The notes under the pieces were generated by a model. The model was not told where the DNA came from. It was given only the letters and a program-made list of their open reading frames with translations, and did no database searches. From the NCBI GenBank assembly GCA_030024065.1, contig JASEIE010000002.1, positions 1 to 44,754 of the forward strand: DNA of 44,754 nucleotides. The letters are read 5' to 3'. The number at the start of each line of letters is the position of its first letter. The first letter of the stretch is position 1. The position numbers and the translations under genes were made by a program. Shown piece by piece: positions 7,136-16,305 of the stretch. Source of the DNA: Thermodesulfobacteriota bacterium (GTDB lineage: Bacteria; Desulfobacterota; BSN033; UBA1163).

Positions 7136-8815
7136 ATGTACCGAGAAGATTTTATTCAAAGATTAAAAAAAGCTGAGGAGGAGTGGAGGGAACGGAATAG
7201 AAAAGAAATCGACGATGCAGAGTCGAAAGAAGTCTCCTGCGAAGATGGGATCCCTTTAAGTCTTCTCTATACCCCGTCGGAAAACCAGGTCGATTTTTTT
7301 AGAGATATTGGATTCCCAGGCGAGTTTCCTTACACGAGAGGGATCGATTCATCCGGTTATCGGAAGAATCTCTGGACACCCAGTCAGTATGCGGGGTTTG
7401 GAAGTCCAAAAGAGACCAACCAACTCTTCAAAAAGATGATCGAACATGGCAATGCTCCTTACCTTGCGTTAGATCTCCCTACCCAGAATGGCTACGATCC
7501 TGATCATCCCATGGCCCTTGGGGAGGTTGGGAGAGCAGGCACTCCCCTTAATTCTTTGAGGGATTGGGAGATTATCTTTGACGGGATCAACGTGGGCGAT
7601 ATCTATATAGGGACTGTGGCCAATGCACAAGCGGCGGTCGTTCTGGCTATGCATGTGATTTCGGCTGAAAAGCAGGGAGCTGATCTTAAAAAGCTTCGCG
7701 GATCCCTTCAGAATGACATTCTGAAAGAGTTTACGGCCAGAGGAAATTATATCTTTCCCGTAGGGCCTTCCATAAGGCTTGTAATCGATGTGATTGAGTA
7801 TTGTGCAAAAAACCTTCCGGCCTATTGGCCGATTTGTGTTTGCGGTGGCCATTTTTCTGAGGCTGGAGCCAACCGAATTCATGAAGTCGCTTTTTCACTA
7901 GGCAATGCTTTTACATACATTGATGAGGCTTTAAAGAGAGAGTTATCTATTGATCTGTTTGCCAAAGGCTTCTTTTTTCTGATGAAAACCAATCATTATG
8001 ACTTTTTTGAGGAAGTGGCCAAATTTCGTGCCATGAGAAAGATTTGGGCGAGAACATTAAAGGAGCGATACGGCGCTAAGGATCCCGATTCGATGAAGTT
8101 AAAGATTTTGGCCCATGCCGGGGGTTCATTAATGACTAAAGAAAGGCCGGAGCTCAACATAGTCCGGAACACTGTGGCATGTCTGGCGGGTGCCTTAGGA
8201 GGAATACAGCTAATTGGTCTTAAAACCCTGGATGAAGTCTTCGGGATTCCTTCAGAGAAGGCACAGTTGATTGCAATTGGAACACAACATGTGGTGGCTT
8301 ATGAGACTGGGGTTCCTGATGTTGTCGATCCTCTGGGGGGTTCTTATTACGTGGAAACACTGACGAATGAGTTTGAGAATCAGGTCCTGAATGAATTGGA
8401 TCGAATCGAGAAAAAGGGAGGGGTGGTCAAGCTAATTGAGTCGGGCTATTTCAAACGCATGATTGCTGAAGATGCTTACCAGTCTTATAAGGACCTTGAA
8501 TCCGGGAGAAAAATAAAGGTAGGAGTCAATAAATTCCGCATTGAGGAGGAATTTTCTCTTAGACCCTACCAATTGGGGCCTCAGGAAGAAATCCGGCAAA
8601 TTGATGAATTAAAAGAGCTAAAAAAGAATAGGGACAACTCTTTAGTTGAGAAGACGCTAAGTCACTTAAGGGAGGTCGCCAGACGACCTTCCAGTAGCGA
8701 GAATAATTTGGTGCCTTCCATTATTGAGGCGGTTAAAGCCTATGCAACGATGGGAGAGATTTGTGGAGCCTTACGCGAGATATTTGGGGAATATCAGGAA
8801 CCTCCTGTACTGTAG
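7136..8815 (+). CDS. B12-dependent acyl-CoA mutase 1, large (substrate-binding) subunit
   Basis: About 559 residues, the length of the separate large subunit of methylmalonyl-, isobutyryl- or 2-hydroxyisobutyryl-CoA mutase. I prefer ATG 7136 (GGGGGAG just upstream) to the in-frame ATG at 7115, which overlaps the regulator. Family landmarks are YTRG, NDILKEF, HAGGS and VDPLGGSYYVE. At positions that set specificity in known mutases it has Asp71 in RGIDSSGY (Tyr89 in methylmalonyl-CoA mutase) and Arg202 in TARGNY (Arg207 equivalent, usually a carboxylate contact). The SGYH motif is CGGH (His239 kept, Tyr lost). It therefore looks like a mutase for a non-standard, possibly dicarboxylic, acyl-CoA. 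Its B12 subunit follows directly. Confidence 0.9.
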   Translation: MYREDFIQRLKKAEEEWRERNRKEIDDAESKEVSCEDGIPLSLLYTPSENQVDFFRDIGFPGEFPYTRGIDSSGYRKNLWTPSQYAGFGSPKETNQLFKKMIEHGNAPYLALDLPTQNGYDPDHPMALGEVGRAGTPLNSLRDWEIIFDGINVGDIYIGTVANAQAAVVLAMHVISAEKQGADLKKLRGSLQNDILKEFTARGNYIFPVGPSIRLVIDVIEYCAKNLPAYWPICVCGGHFSEAGANRIHEVAFSLGNAFTYIDEALKRELSIDLFAKGFFFLMKTNHYDFFEEVAKFRAMRKIWARTLKERYGAKDPDSMKLKILAHAGGSLMTKERPELNIVRNTVACLAGALGGIQLIGLKTLDEVFGIPSEKAQLIAIGTQHVVAYETGVPDVVDPLGGSYYVETLTNEFENQVLNELDRIEKKGGVVKLIESGYFKRMIAEDAYQSYKDLESGRKIKVGVNKFRIEEEFSLRPYQLGPQEEIRQIDELKELKKNRDNSLVEKTLSHLREVARRPSSSENNLVPSIIEAVKAYATMGEICGALREIFGEYQEPPVL

Positions 8816-8835
8816 GAAGAGACAAGGGACTTGAT

Positions 8836-9255
8836 ATGGAGAAAAAAGAAAGAAAAATCCGAGTGCTCCTCGGTAAGCCTGGTCTTTGCGGTCATGATCG
8901 TGGCGTACTTGTTCTTGCTATGGCTCTCAGAGACGCAGGAATGGAGGTGATCTACTCGGGAAGGCATAATTCTCCCGAACAAATCGTAGGAGCAGCAATC
9001 CAGGAAGATGTCGATATATTAGGGGTTAGCATTCTTTCAGGAGCCCATCTGAGTTTGTGTCGGCGGATTGGAGATTTACTTTGTGAAAAAAAGGCCCAGG
9101 ACATTTGCTTCGTTGTTGGAGGATTTATACCGGATGAAGACGTTCCCGAGCTCAAAACAATGGGCGTTCAAGAGGTTTTCGGAGTTACAAGCTCGATAAA
9201 GGACATTACCGGTTATTTTAGCCAGGTAGCTAAGAACAGGAGAAGTAAAGATTGA
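8836..9255 (+). CDS. B12-binding small subunit of acyl-CoA mutase 1 (altered DxHxxG motif)
   Basis: 139 residues from ATG 8836; an upstream in-frame ATG at 8761 lies inside the large-subunit gene and would add residues unlike the family. It is a cobalamin-binding fold with VLLGKPGLCGHDRG, then SILSGAH and VVGGFIP. The lower-ligand histidine (His20) and glycines are present, but the Asp of the DxHxxG motif is Cys18. In studied mutases that Asp hydrogen-bonds the cobalt-ligating histidine. The second small subunit in this window (16306) keeps the Asp. Confidence 0.9.
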   Translation: MEKKERKIRVLLGKPGLCGHDRGVLVLAMALRDAGMEVIYSGRHNSPEQIVGAAIQEDVDILGVSILSGAHLSLCRRIGDLLCEKKAQDICFVVGGFIPDEDVPELKTMGVQEVFGVTSSIKDITGYFSQVAKNRRSKD

Positions 9256-9257
9256 GA

Positions 9258-10625
9258 ATGGAAGAAACCATTGCCGAGAAACTATCCGGGTTCACCGACG
9301 AACTTACCTTTGAAACAATCCCGGAAAAAGTGATTAAAAAGACGAAGGATCTCATTCTGGATACCTTAGGCATTTGCATCGCTTCATCAAAGATGGATTT
9401 CGGCAAGGCCGCTCTTGGTCTGATCGCTGGTTGGGGAGGCGTTCCAGAAAGCTCGCTCATTGGATCGGAAGCAAAGGTGCCTGCTCAGAATGCGGCCTTT
9501 GCCAATGGAGTGCTCGGCCATGGCCAGGATTATGATGACACGCATACAGAGTCTGTGGTTCATCCAAGCGCCTGTCTGGTACCGGTGGCTCTCTCTGTTG
9601 GAGAAAAAACGGGCGCTTCGGGTAGAGAGATCTTGACGGCACTGGTGAGTGGACTGGAAGTGATGATACGGATCGGGATGCCAGCCCTCAATAAGTTTCA
9701 TCTAAGGGGTTTTCATACTACGTCCATCTGTGGAACTTTTGCTTCTGCCTTAGTTACAGCCAAACTGATGGGAATGGGTAGAGAAAAGATGGTGGAAGCA
9801 CTCGGGATTTCTGGAAGTTTTACATCCGGCCTCCTTGAATGCATTCCTTCTAGTTCTTGGGCAAAAAGATTACATGCGGGCTGGGCAGGGCTCTGTGGAA
9901 TCGTGGCTGCTGAGTTGGCCAACACTGGTTACACAGGCCCCAGGACCGTCTTTGAGGGGAAGCTGGGACTTTATAATTCTTTTTTAAGATCTGAATCTAT
10001 TGATTTGAATGTTATCTTTAAAAGTCTCGGAACAGATTGGGAGATCTTGAATGTGAGGCCTAAACTTTATCCCTGCTGCCATTACCTGCAGTCTTACTTG
10101 GATTGCGTCTCCTGTATGAGAAAGGAATACCGTCTTCATCCGAATGATATTGCGAAAATCGATTGCAAGGTAGCTCAAGGGGCGGTGAATATTATCTGCG
10201 AACCCTGGGAGAAAAAGATTTCACCGAAGACCGCTTATGATGCCCGGTTTAGTTTACCATTTGCTGTTTCCTTGATGCTGGCAAAAGGGAAGGCAGGGGT
10301 CGAAGAGTTTTCGGAGCGCTATCTCGAGGATGAAGAGATCCGGAGTTTGATGGGCACGCTCCGCTACGAAGTGGAGCCATCTTTCCTGGTTAAGGATATG
10401 CCGGGTTATGTTTCCGTGAGACTGAAAAATGAGGATCATTACGAATACGAGATCAAGCAGGTCAGGGGAGATGCCCTCCATCCCATTCAAAGAGAAGAAC
10501 TCCTTGAAAAGTTCAATCAGAATACGTCGTTTTTAGACCGAGGAAGGGGCAAACGAATCGCAGAGTTGATTTTCGAATTTGATCGTCTTGATCGAATGGA
10601 TGCACTCACAATCGAGATGTCCTAA
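9258..10625 (+). CDS. MmgE/PrpD family protein 2
   Basis: About 455 residues. The ATG at 9258 is preferred over a TTG at 9252 that overlaps the mutase small-subunit stop. The active-site signature is canonical: HGQDYDDTH..VHPS, RGFHTTSICG and AKRLHAGWAG, covering the Asp, His and Lys positions important in cis-aconitate decarboxylase. In the YPCCHYLQ motif the usual final His is Gln. Family reactions are dehydration, decarboxylation or epimerisation of substituted succinate or tricarboxylate-type acids. It ends the first gene block; a gap of about 90 bp follows. Confidence 0.92.
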   Translation: MEETIAEKLSGFTDELTFETIPEKVIKKTKDLILDTLGICIASSKMDFGKAALGLIAGWGGVPESSLIGSEAKVPAQNAAFANGVLGHGQDYDDTHTESVVHPSACLVPVALSVGEKTGASGREILTALVSGLEVMIRIGMPALNKFHLRGFHTTSICGTFASALVTAKLMGMGREKMVEALGISGSFTSGLLECIPSSSWAKRLHAGWAGLCGIVAAELANTGYTGPRTVFEGKLGLYNSFLRSESIDLNVIFKSLGTDWEILNVRPKLYPCCHYLQSYLDCVSCMRKEYRLHPNDIAKIDCKVAQGAVNIICEPWEKKISPKTAYDARFSLPFAVSLMLAKGKAGVEEFSERYLEDEEIRSLMGTLRYEVEPSFLVKDMPGYVSVRLKNEDHYEYEIKQVRGDALHPIQREELLEKFNQNTSFLDRGRGKRIAELIFEFDRLDRMDALTIEMS

Positions 10626-10714
10626 GCATCTAGCCGTCGGAGCGTCAGGTTTCAGACCGTTCTTGACGGTAGGGTAAATTGAATCAAGGCAGTTCTTCTT
10701 TAGAAAAGGGTGTC

Positions 10715-11962
10715 ATGAACTCGCCGCAGAATAATCGATATCGTTGGGTCATCTTAGGGACACTCTTTTCCCTCCATGTCTTTACCTCCGTGGGGCAGTT
10801 CAGCATTCCCCCACTGTTGCCTTTCATCAAAAAAGAAATGGGGTTGAGTTATACCCAGGTAGGCCTGTTCACCTCTTCGTATTTTTTTGGAATTGCCCTC
10901 ACCGCTACCCTTGGGGGATGGGCAGCGGACTCCCTGGGCATTCGGAGGATGGTCGTCCTTGGGACTTTCCTGACGGGAATGTTCACGGTTATCGCCAGCC
11001 GGATGTCCTCTTTATGGGGGATTATTTCCTTCCTCGTCCTTGCAGGCATCTGCTACAGCATCGTCACACCCTCCACCAACAAGGCCACGATGTATTGGTT
11101 CCATGAACGGCTGCGGGCGACGGCCATGGGGATCAAGCAGACGGGGATCAATGGCGGAGGGCTTCTTGCCTCCTTAATCATCCCTCCCATTGCCCTCAAT
11201 TTCAACTGGCGTTACGGTTTTTCCCTGGCGGGTTTATTGGTATTAGTCGGAGGCCTATTGATGCTGGTCTTTTACCGGGAAGTCGAACCGTCCCCTCATC
11301 ATCAAATGGCTCTTCGCGAATGGAAACAGCAAATCAAAAAGGTCGTCTCCGATCGAAATGTTCTTCTACTTGGTTTCGACGGATTTTTTCGGGTCGGGGC
11401 TCAGAATGCCTTTCTCGCCTATTTGATCCTCTATTTGCAGAGGATCCTTCAACTTCCAGTAATAACGGCCAGTCTCTTCTTCGGCCTTGCACATGTCAGT
11501 GGTGCTTTGGGGCGCATCACGTGGGGATTAGTGAGTGACCGGGCATTCGGGGGACGAAGAAAAGAGGTGTATATTTATATTGCCCTGATCTCCGGAATAG
11601 GCCTCTTTATCCTCGGTATCCTCACCCCTGCCACCCCCATCTGGTTGGTCATTTTGATTGTCGCCCTCATCGGTTTTACTGCCGTAGGTCACCAGGGAGT
11701 GGGGCTCTCCTTCATCGCAGAGGTTGCGGGAAAGGAAGTGGCGGGGACCGCCTCCGGATTCACTCAGTCCTTCTGTTTCTTCGGGGTTGTTGTCATGGCT
11801 CCCTTATTCGGATTTTTGGTCGATCTTTTCGGGACCTATACCCCTGCGTGGATAGCTTTGGCATTGTTCTCTTTTTTCGCTTCAGGTTTCGTCGGATTTG
11901 TGAGGGAAGAAGTGAAGACTCCGCAAGAAACCATCGCTTATCCCCGAGGAGGAGAGAGATGA
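10715..11962 (+). CDS. MFS transporter (organic-acid carrier type)
   Basis: About 415 residues with roughly twelve hydrophobic segments. It carries an MFS loop-2 motif variant (GGWAADSLGIRR, after the second segment) and a central hydrophilic loop near KQQIKKVVSDRN. The ATG at 10715 has AAGGG upstream; a TTG at 10679 would add 12 residues. It resembles oxalate/formate- and monocarboxylate-type MFS carriers, so uptake or exchange of a carboxylate used by the array is plausible. The last codons overlap the next gene (ATGA). Confidence 0.88.
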   Translation: MNSPQNNRYRWVILGTLFSLHVFTSVGQFSIPPLLPFIKKEMGLSYTQVGLFTSSYFFGIALTATLGGWAADSLGIRRMVVLGTFLTGMFTVIASRMSSLWGIISFLVLAGICYSIVTPSTNKATMYWFHERLRATAMGIKQTGINGGGLLASLIIPPIALNFNWRYGFSLAGLLVLVGGLLMLVFYREVEPSPHHQMALREWKQQIKKVVSDRNVLLLGFDGFFRVGAQNAFLAYLILYLQRILQLPVITASLFFGLAHVSGALGRITWGLVSDRAFGGRRKEVYIYIALISGIGLFILGILTPATPIWLVILIVALIGFTAVGHQGVGLSFIAEVAGKEVAGTASGFTQSFCFFGVVVMAPLFGFLVDLFGTYTPAWIALALFSFFASGFVGFVREEVKTPQETIAYPRGGER

Positions 11963-12651
11963 TAGGCGAAAAACATGTCTTGTTAATGGTCCGGATAGGT
12001 GATGTACCAGGGGAGATTGAAAGGGAATGGAATCGTTGGTATGATACGACACACATTCCTAACCGCTTGAGCAAGCCGGGTTTCCTTTCGGTGCGGCGCT
12101 TTCTTGCCATCTGGGGCGAATGTAAATACTTAACCTTCTACGAGCTGGACGGCGTCAAGGCCCTGACAAACGACGCCTATACGAAGTTAAGGGAATGGGA
12201 GGCTTCGTTACCTCCGGAGAGCTTTGAGGCGATCACCCTAAAACTCCCCGACTTCACACGGGGTGTTTACGAACAGATCTATCCTGAGCAAGAAGAATAT
12301 GAGATGCCTAACACACAGTTTCTTTTTACCATAGGGCACGACGTGCCTCCGAACAGAGAAGAGGAGTTCAATGCCTGGTACAATACGGAGCACATACCGG
12401 CGATGATCAATCGTGTTCCGGGTTTTGTCACTGCTCGTAGGTTCAGAAATGTTGGGAGTCTGTTACCGCCAGAGTCGGGCAAGACATCTCCAAGTCCACA
12501 ATATGTCACCATTTACGATCTCAGTGATGACAAAGTCCTTGAAAGCGAGGTTTTCAAGAGAGAGACCAACTCGCCCTGGAGCTCGTGGGTCCGGAGATGG
12601 TATACGCGGCGGTTCAGAATTTTGGCCCAAAGGATTTATCCTAAACCATGA
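11959..12651 (+). CDS. Tandem EthD-like / dimeric alpha-beta barrel protein
   Basis: 230 residues, starting at the ATG that overlaps the MFS stop; a longer in-frame start at 11848 lies inside the MFS gene and is rejected. It contains two copies of one ferredoxin-like module: EWNRWYDTTHIPNRL..GFLSVRRF near residue 20 and EFNAWYNTEHIPAMI..GFVTARRF near residue 140. The W-Y-x-T-x-H-I-P motif is characteristic of EthD-like and small stress/monooxygenase-type barrels. Two fused copies could form the usual dimer within one chain. Role unknown; translational coupling suggests it serves the imported compound. Confidence 0.75.
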   Translation: MIGEKHVLLMVRIGDVPGEIEREWNRWYDTTHIPNRLSKPGFLSVRRFLAIWGECKYLTFYELDGVKALTNDAYTKLREWEASLPPESFEAITLKLPDFTRGVYEQIYPEQEEYEMPNTQFLFTIGHDVPPNREEEFNAWYNTEHIPAMINRVPGFVTARRFRNVGSLLPPESGKTSPSPQYVTIYDLSDDKVLESEVFKRETNSPWSSWVRRWYTRRFRILAQRIYPKP

Positions 12652-13013
12652 GGAGAGGTGATAAGGATCACAAAGGATCTGGTATCATTAAAGTTATACG
12701 GGATGTTGAGACAAGTTTAGCATAATATCTTTCGTTGTTTATGAGTTTTGCAATAGCCATGGAGATTTTTGGAGTTTTCCAAATTTTAAAAAGATGTCCT
12801 ATAAAGTGTTAAGAAAAAAATTTGAGGGGGTTGTGAGAAAGTTTCCCACACAATATTCACTAAATAATATCAGAGGTTATTGCTCAAAAGTGTATTAGGC
12901 CCTGGCAATTGTTTCTCTTACAATAGGAATGATGGATGTTCTAATAGAGATGAAAAAGAGGGAATTCCATATTTCAAAAAAACTTAAAGAAGCTAATCAA
13001 ACGCGGGGGTCAA
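12652..13013. other. AT-rich intergenic gap, probable promoter region of the second block
   Basis: This 362-bp gap has no convincing gene on either strand. It is markedly AT-rich and ends with GGGGG 5 bp upstream of a GTG start. An imperfect dyad, TTGTG..GAAA/TTTC..CACAA, lies around 12830-12853. No cobalamin-riboswitch B12 box was seen. A promoter for the ligase-mutase-thiolase block is likely here, but I cannot place it. Confidence 0.4.
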
Positions 13014-14585
13014 GTGAACGTTAAATATTTAATCAACAGGGCAGTAACCGAGTACCCTGATAACGTCGCAGTTATTTACAAAAATGTGCGAAGAACATTT
13101 CGTGATTTGAATACAAGGACCAATCGCCTTGCTAATGGCCTTTTGGGGCTCGGGATAAGGAAAGGTGATCGCATTGGCATATTAATGAGAAACTGTTGTA
13201 AATTTATTGAAACCGATTTTGCTTTATCCAAAACAGGTATTGTTAGAGTTCCGCTCAATATACGATTAACAACTCGTGATCATGAATATATGTTAAATGA
13301 TTCGGGGTCAAATACTCTTATTTTTGGTGAAGAATTTACTGAAATTGTTCAAGCGATTAAACCAAATCTGAAAACGGTCAAGGAATTTATATGTGTTTCT
13401 CAAGGATTCTTAAAGCAAAATGTCTTGGATGCCTTGGATTATGAAAATTTGATCAGGAGCATTCCTCCGGACGAGCCTTTGGGTGAGATTTATGAAGAGG
13501 ACTTGCATACTTTATTTTATACTTCAGGAACTACCGGGAAACCAAAAGGGGCGATGTTGACCCAGAAATCTTGGGCAAACGTTGTCATCAACCTCATCCT
13601 GGACTATGGCCCTATTACTGAAGAAGATGTTATTTTAAATACCCAACCTTTAAGTCACGGGGCAGGCTTCTTTGTGCTCCCGTTTTTTGTCAAAGGGGCA
13701 ACGAACGTCCTCATACCGGAGTTCAAACCTTCCATTGTATTTGAGACCATTGATCGGGAGAAGGTCACGGTACTGAAATTGGTCCCTTCGATGCTTTATC
13801 AACTGATGGAATCACCTGAGAAGACTCGGTATGATTTAAGTAGCCTCCATTCGATCATCTATGGTGGTTCACCCATTGCAGTTCCAAGGTTGATTGAAGC
13901 GATCCAATTTTTTGGGAAAAAACTCGTTCAACTCTATGGACAAGCTGAAGCCCCGATGTGTATCTCAACCTTATCAAAGCGAGATCATATTATCGAAGGG
14001 CCAGAGGATGTGGTTAAAAGGTTAAGTTCTGCTGGGAAACCATGTTTAAATGTAGAGGTAAGAATTGTTGATGAGAATGGGAAAGATGTGGAGACGGGGG
14101 AGGTAGGGGAAGTGATTGTGAGAGGATATCACACCATGAAGGGATATTGGAACCTTCCCGAGGCCACGGCCGAGGTATTGAGGGATGGGTGGGTTTGCAC
14201 TGGGGACTTAGGATACTTCGATTCTGAAGGATATATTTTTCTGGTAGATCGAAGGAGGGACGTAATCATTAGTGGGGCCTTTAATATTTATCCTAAGGAA
14301 ATTGAAGACATCATTGTCACCCATCCAAAGGTAAAAGAGGTTGCAGTCATTGGTGTTCCAGATGAAAAGTGGGGGGAAGCTGTCAAAGCTGTGGTCGTGC
14401 CGAAAGAAGGGGCTCAGGTTACAGAGCAAGAGATTATTGATTATTGCCGAGATCACATGGCCAGTTTTAAAAAGCCGAAAACCGTTGATTTTGTGAAAGA
14501 ACTTCCACGTAATCCTTATGGTAAAGTACCAAAGACAGTACTGAGGGAACCTTACTGGAAGGGGTTCGATAGAAGAATTCATTAA
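13014..14585 (+). CDS. AMP-forming acyl-CoA ligase (class I adenylate-forming)
   Basis: 523 residues from a GTG start (GGGGG upstream). Motifs are in order: P-loop TSGTTGKPKGAM (near 170), YGQAEAP, CTGDLGYFDSEGY, VDRRRDVIISG hinge, and NPYGKVPK with the C-terminal catalytic lysine. It makes acyl-CoA from an acid, ATP and CoA via an acyl-AMP. It is most like medium/long-chain and aryl-type ligases, so the substrate is open. The mutase 2 gene follows after about 10 bases, so the ligase probably activates the mutase substrate or its precursor. Confidence 0.93.
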   Translation: MNVKYLINRAVTEYPDNVAVIYKNVRRTFRDLNTRTNRLANGLLGLGIRKGDRIGILMRNCCKFIETDFALSKTGIVRVPLNIRLTTRDHEYMLNDSGSNTLIFGEEFTEIVQAIKPNLKTVKEFICVSQGFLKQNVLDALDYENLIRSIPPDEPLGEIYEEDLHTLFYTSGTTGKPKGAMLTQKSWANVVINLILDYGPITEEDVILNTQPLSHGAGFFVLPFFVKGATNVLIPEFKPSIVFETIDREKVTVLKLVPSMLYQLMESPEKTRYDLSSLHSIIYGGSPIAVPRLIEAIQFFGKKLVQLYGQAEAPMCISTLSKRDHIIEGPEDVVKRLSSAGKPCLNVEVRIVDENGKDVETGEVGEVIVRGYHTMKGYWNLPEATAEVLRDGWVCTGDLGYFDSEGYIFLVDRRRDVIISGAFNIYPKEIEDIIVTHPKVKEVAVIGVPDEKWGEAVKAVVVPKEGAQVTEQEIIDYCRDHMASFKKPKTVDFVKELPRNPYGKVPKTVLREPYWKGFDRRIH

Positions 14586-14595
14586 TGGATTGACG

Positions 14596-16293
14596 ATGTG
14601 GGATGAAAAGGATTTAAAGGAACTTGAAGAGATAAAGAAAGATTGGGAAGAGAAGTGTCTAAAACCAGCCTTAGAGGATAAACCGGAAAGAAAAGAGGAG
14701 TTTCTCACAGATATCGGTTTAAACATTGAGAGAGTTTATACACCCCAAGATCTCTACCAAATAGATTTTGATTATAAAAAAGATCTGAGTTTTCCGGGTC
14801 AATACCCCTTTACCCGGGGGATCACCCCGACGATGTACCGCAGTGAACCCTGGATTATTAGGGCCTATTCAGGCTTTGGGGAGCCAGAGAGTTGTAACAA
14901 ACGGTACAAAAAATTGATTCAGTGGGGAGTCGATGAGATTGTGATGGCTGTAGATCTCCCGACACAGGTGGGATACGATTCGGATCACCTCATAGCTAAA
15001 GGAGAAGTTGGAAAAGTTGGCGTCGCTATCGACACTTTAAGAGATATGGAGATCTTGTTTGATGATATTCCCTTAAATAAGTTGAAGCGTATCAGCATGT
15101 TAGGAAATTCATTTGCTCCGGTTGCTTTATCTCTTTTTATTGCCCTTGGAGAAAAACAGGGATTGAAACCCTCGGATTTCGTGGTTGATCTACAAAATGA
15201 TATCCTTAAAGAATATGTTGCCAGAGGAACTTACATCTTTCCTGTTCGGCCATCGATAAGAGTGGCGGCGGATGTGATTGGATATTGTGCAAGGCACGCC
15301 CGCCACTGGTATCCTTGTACCCTTTGTGCCAATCACATTAATGCTGCAGGAGCAGGATCGACGAAGGCGACAGCTTTTGCCTTAGCCAATGGGGTTTGCT
15401 ATATCAATCATCTTTTAGACAGGGGCTACAAAATAGATGAGATTGCTCCCCTTTTTACCATGTTCTTGGATGAAAGGTCAGATTTTTTTGTTGCGATTTG
15501 TAATTTTAGAGCTGCTCGTAAGGTTTGGGCTAAGATCATGAGAGAAAGGATGAAAGCCCAGGACCTCCGCTCGACGGCCTTGAAGATTACTGCATATGCT
15601 CACGGAGGGGAGACACTGCTCGAACCCATTAATAATGTAGTGCGAATCACTCTGGCTGCATTAGCCTATGTATTAGGGGGTGTCCGGTTTCTTTATAATG
15701 CATCTTATGATGAAGTTTTAGGAACTCCAACAGAGGAGGCTGCAAAGATTTCTGTGAGAACCCACCAGATTCTGGCCCATGAATTGGGTATCACCCATAC
15801 GGTTGATCCTCTTGGTGGATCTTATTTTATTGAGAGCCTGACAGCACAAATTGAAAAACAGATCTATGAAGAATTTTTAAAAGTTGAAGCTATGGGTGGT
15901 GCTATTGCGGCAATTGAAAAAGGTTATTACCTCTCAGCCATCACAGATGGAGCGAACAGAAGGCAGAGAGAATTTGACACTGGGAAAAGAGTGGCGATTG
16001 GGGTCAATAAGTACAGAACCGATTCAGAGATTCCTTTTGGAGCCTTTCGAATCGATCCAGCCATAGAACAGAAGCAGATTGAGCGGTTAAATCAAGTTAA
16101 GAAGGAGAGAAATAAGAAAACGGTTAGAGAAACCTTAGAATATGTTCGGGAAGTGGCAGAGGGGGATGGAAACCTTGTTCAGCCTGTTCTGGAGGCAGTT
16201 CGGGCATACGCCACCGTAGGTGAGATCTGCGATGTGCTCAGGGCTGTATTTGGAGAGTATCTGGCGAGGGAGTATTTTTCACCAACGGGATAG
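14596..16293 (+). CDS. B12-dependent acyl-CoA mutase 2, large (substrate-binding) subunit
   Basis: 565 residues from ATG 14596; a TTG two codons upstream is an alternative start. It is a paralogue of the product at 7136 with the same landmarks: FTRG, NDILKEY, AHGGETLLEP, HTVDPLGGSYF. The Tyr89-equivalent position is Thr77 (RGITPTMY), the Arg207-equivalent is Arg210 (VARGTY), and SGYHMQEAG is replaced by CANHINAAG (His247 kept). The combination matches neither methylmalonyl- nor isobutyryl-CoA mutase as I recall them. The gene order ligase-mutase-B12 subunit-thiolase suggests a product cleaved thiolytically after oxidation. Confidence 0.9.
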   Translation: MWDEKDLKELEEIKKDWEEKCLKPALEDKPERKEEFLTDIGLNIERVYTPQDLYQIDFDYKKDLSFPGQYPFTRGITPTMYRSEPWIIRAYSGFGEPESCNKRYKKLIQWGVDEIVMAVDLPTQVGYDSDHLIAKGEVGKVGVAIDTLRDMEILFDDIPLNKLKRISMLGNSFAPVALSLFIALGEKQGLKPSDFVVDLQNDILKEYVARGTYIFPVRPSIRVAADVIGYCARHARHWYPCTLCANHINAAGAGSTKATAFALANGVCYINHLLDRGYKIDEIAPLFTMFLDERSDFFVAICNFRAARKVWAKIMRERMKAQDLRSTALKITAYAHGGETLLEPINNVVRITLAALAYVLGGVRFLYNASYDEVLGTPTEEAAKISVRTHQILAHELGITHTVDPLGGSYFIESLTAQIEKQIYEEFLKVEAMGGAIAAIEKGYYLSAITDGANRRQREFDTGKRVAIGVNKYRTDSEIPFGAFRIDPAIEQKQIERLNQVKKERNKKTVRETLEYVREVAEGDGNLVQPVLEAVRAYATVGEICDVLRAVFGEYLAREYFSPTG

Positions 16294-16305
16294 TAACAAA
16301 GATAG

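Noticed and set aside
8761..8835. Longer N-terminus for the B12 small subunit
   Set aside because: It overlaps the mutase large-subunit end and adds residues absent from the family; ATG 8836 fits.
11848..11958. Longer N-terminus for the EthD-like protein
   Set aside because: It lies wholly inside the MFS gene and is arginine/phenylalanine-rich, unlike the family; the ATG overlapping the MFS stop is better.
12652..13013. Cobalamin riboswitch for the B12 mutases
   Set aside because: I saw no B12-box-like GCCACTG core or extended pairing in the gaps upstream of either mutase block.
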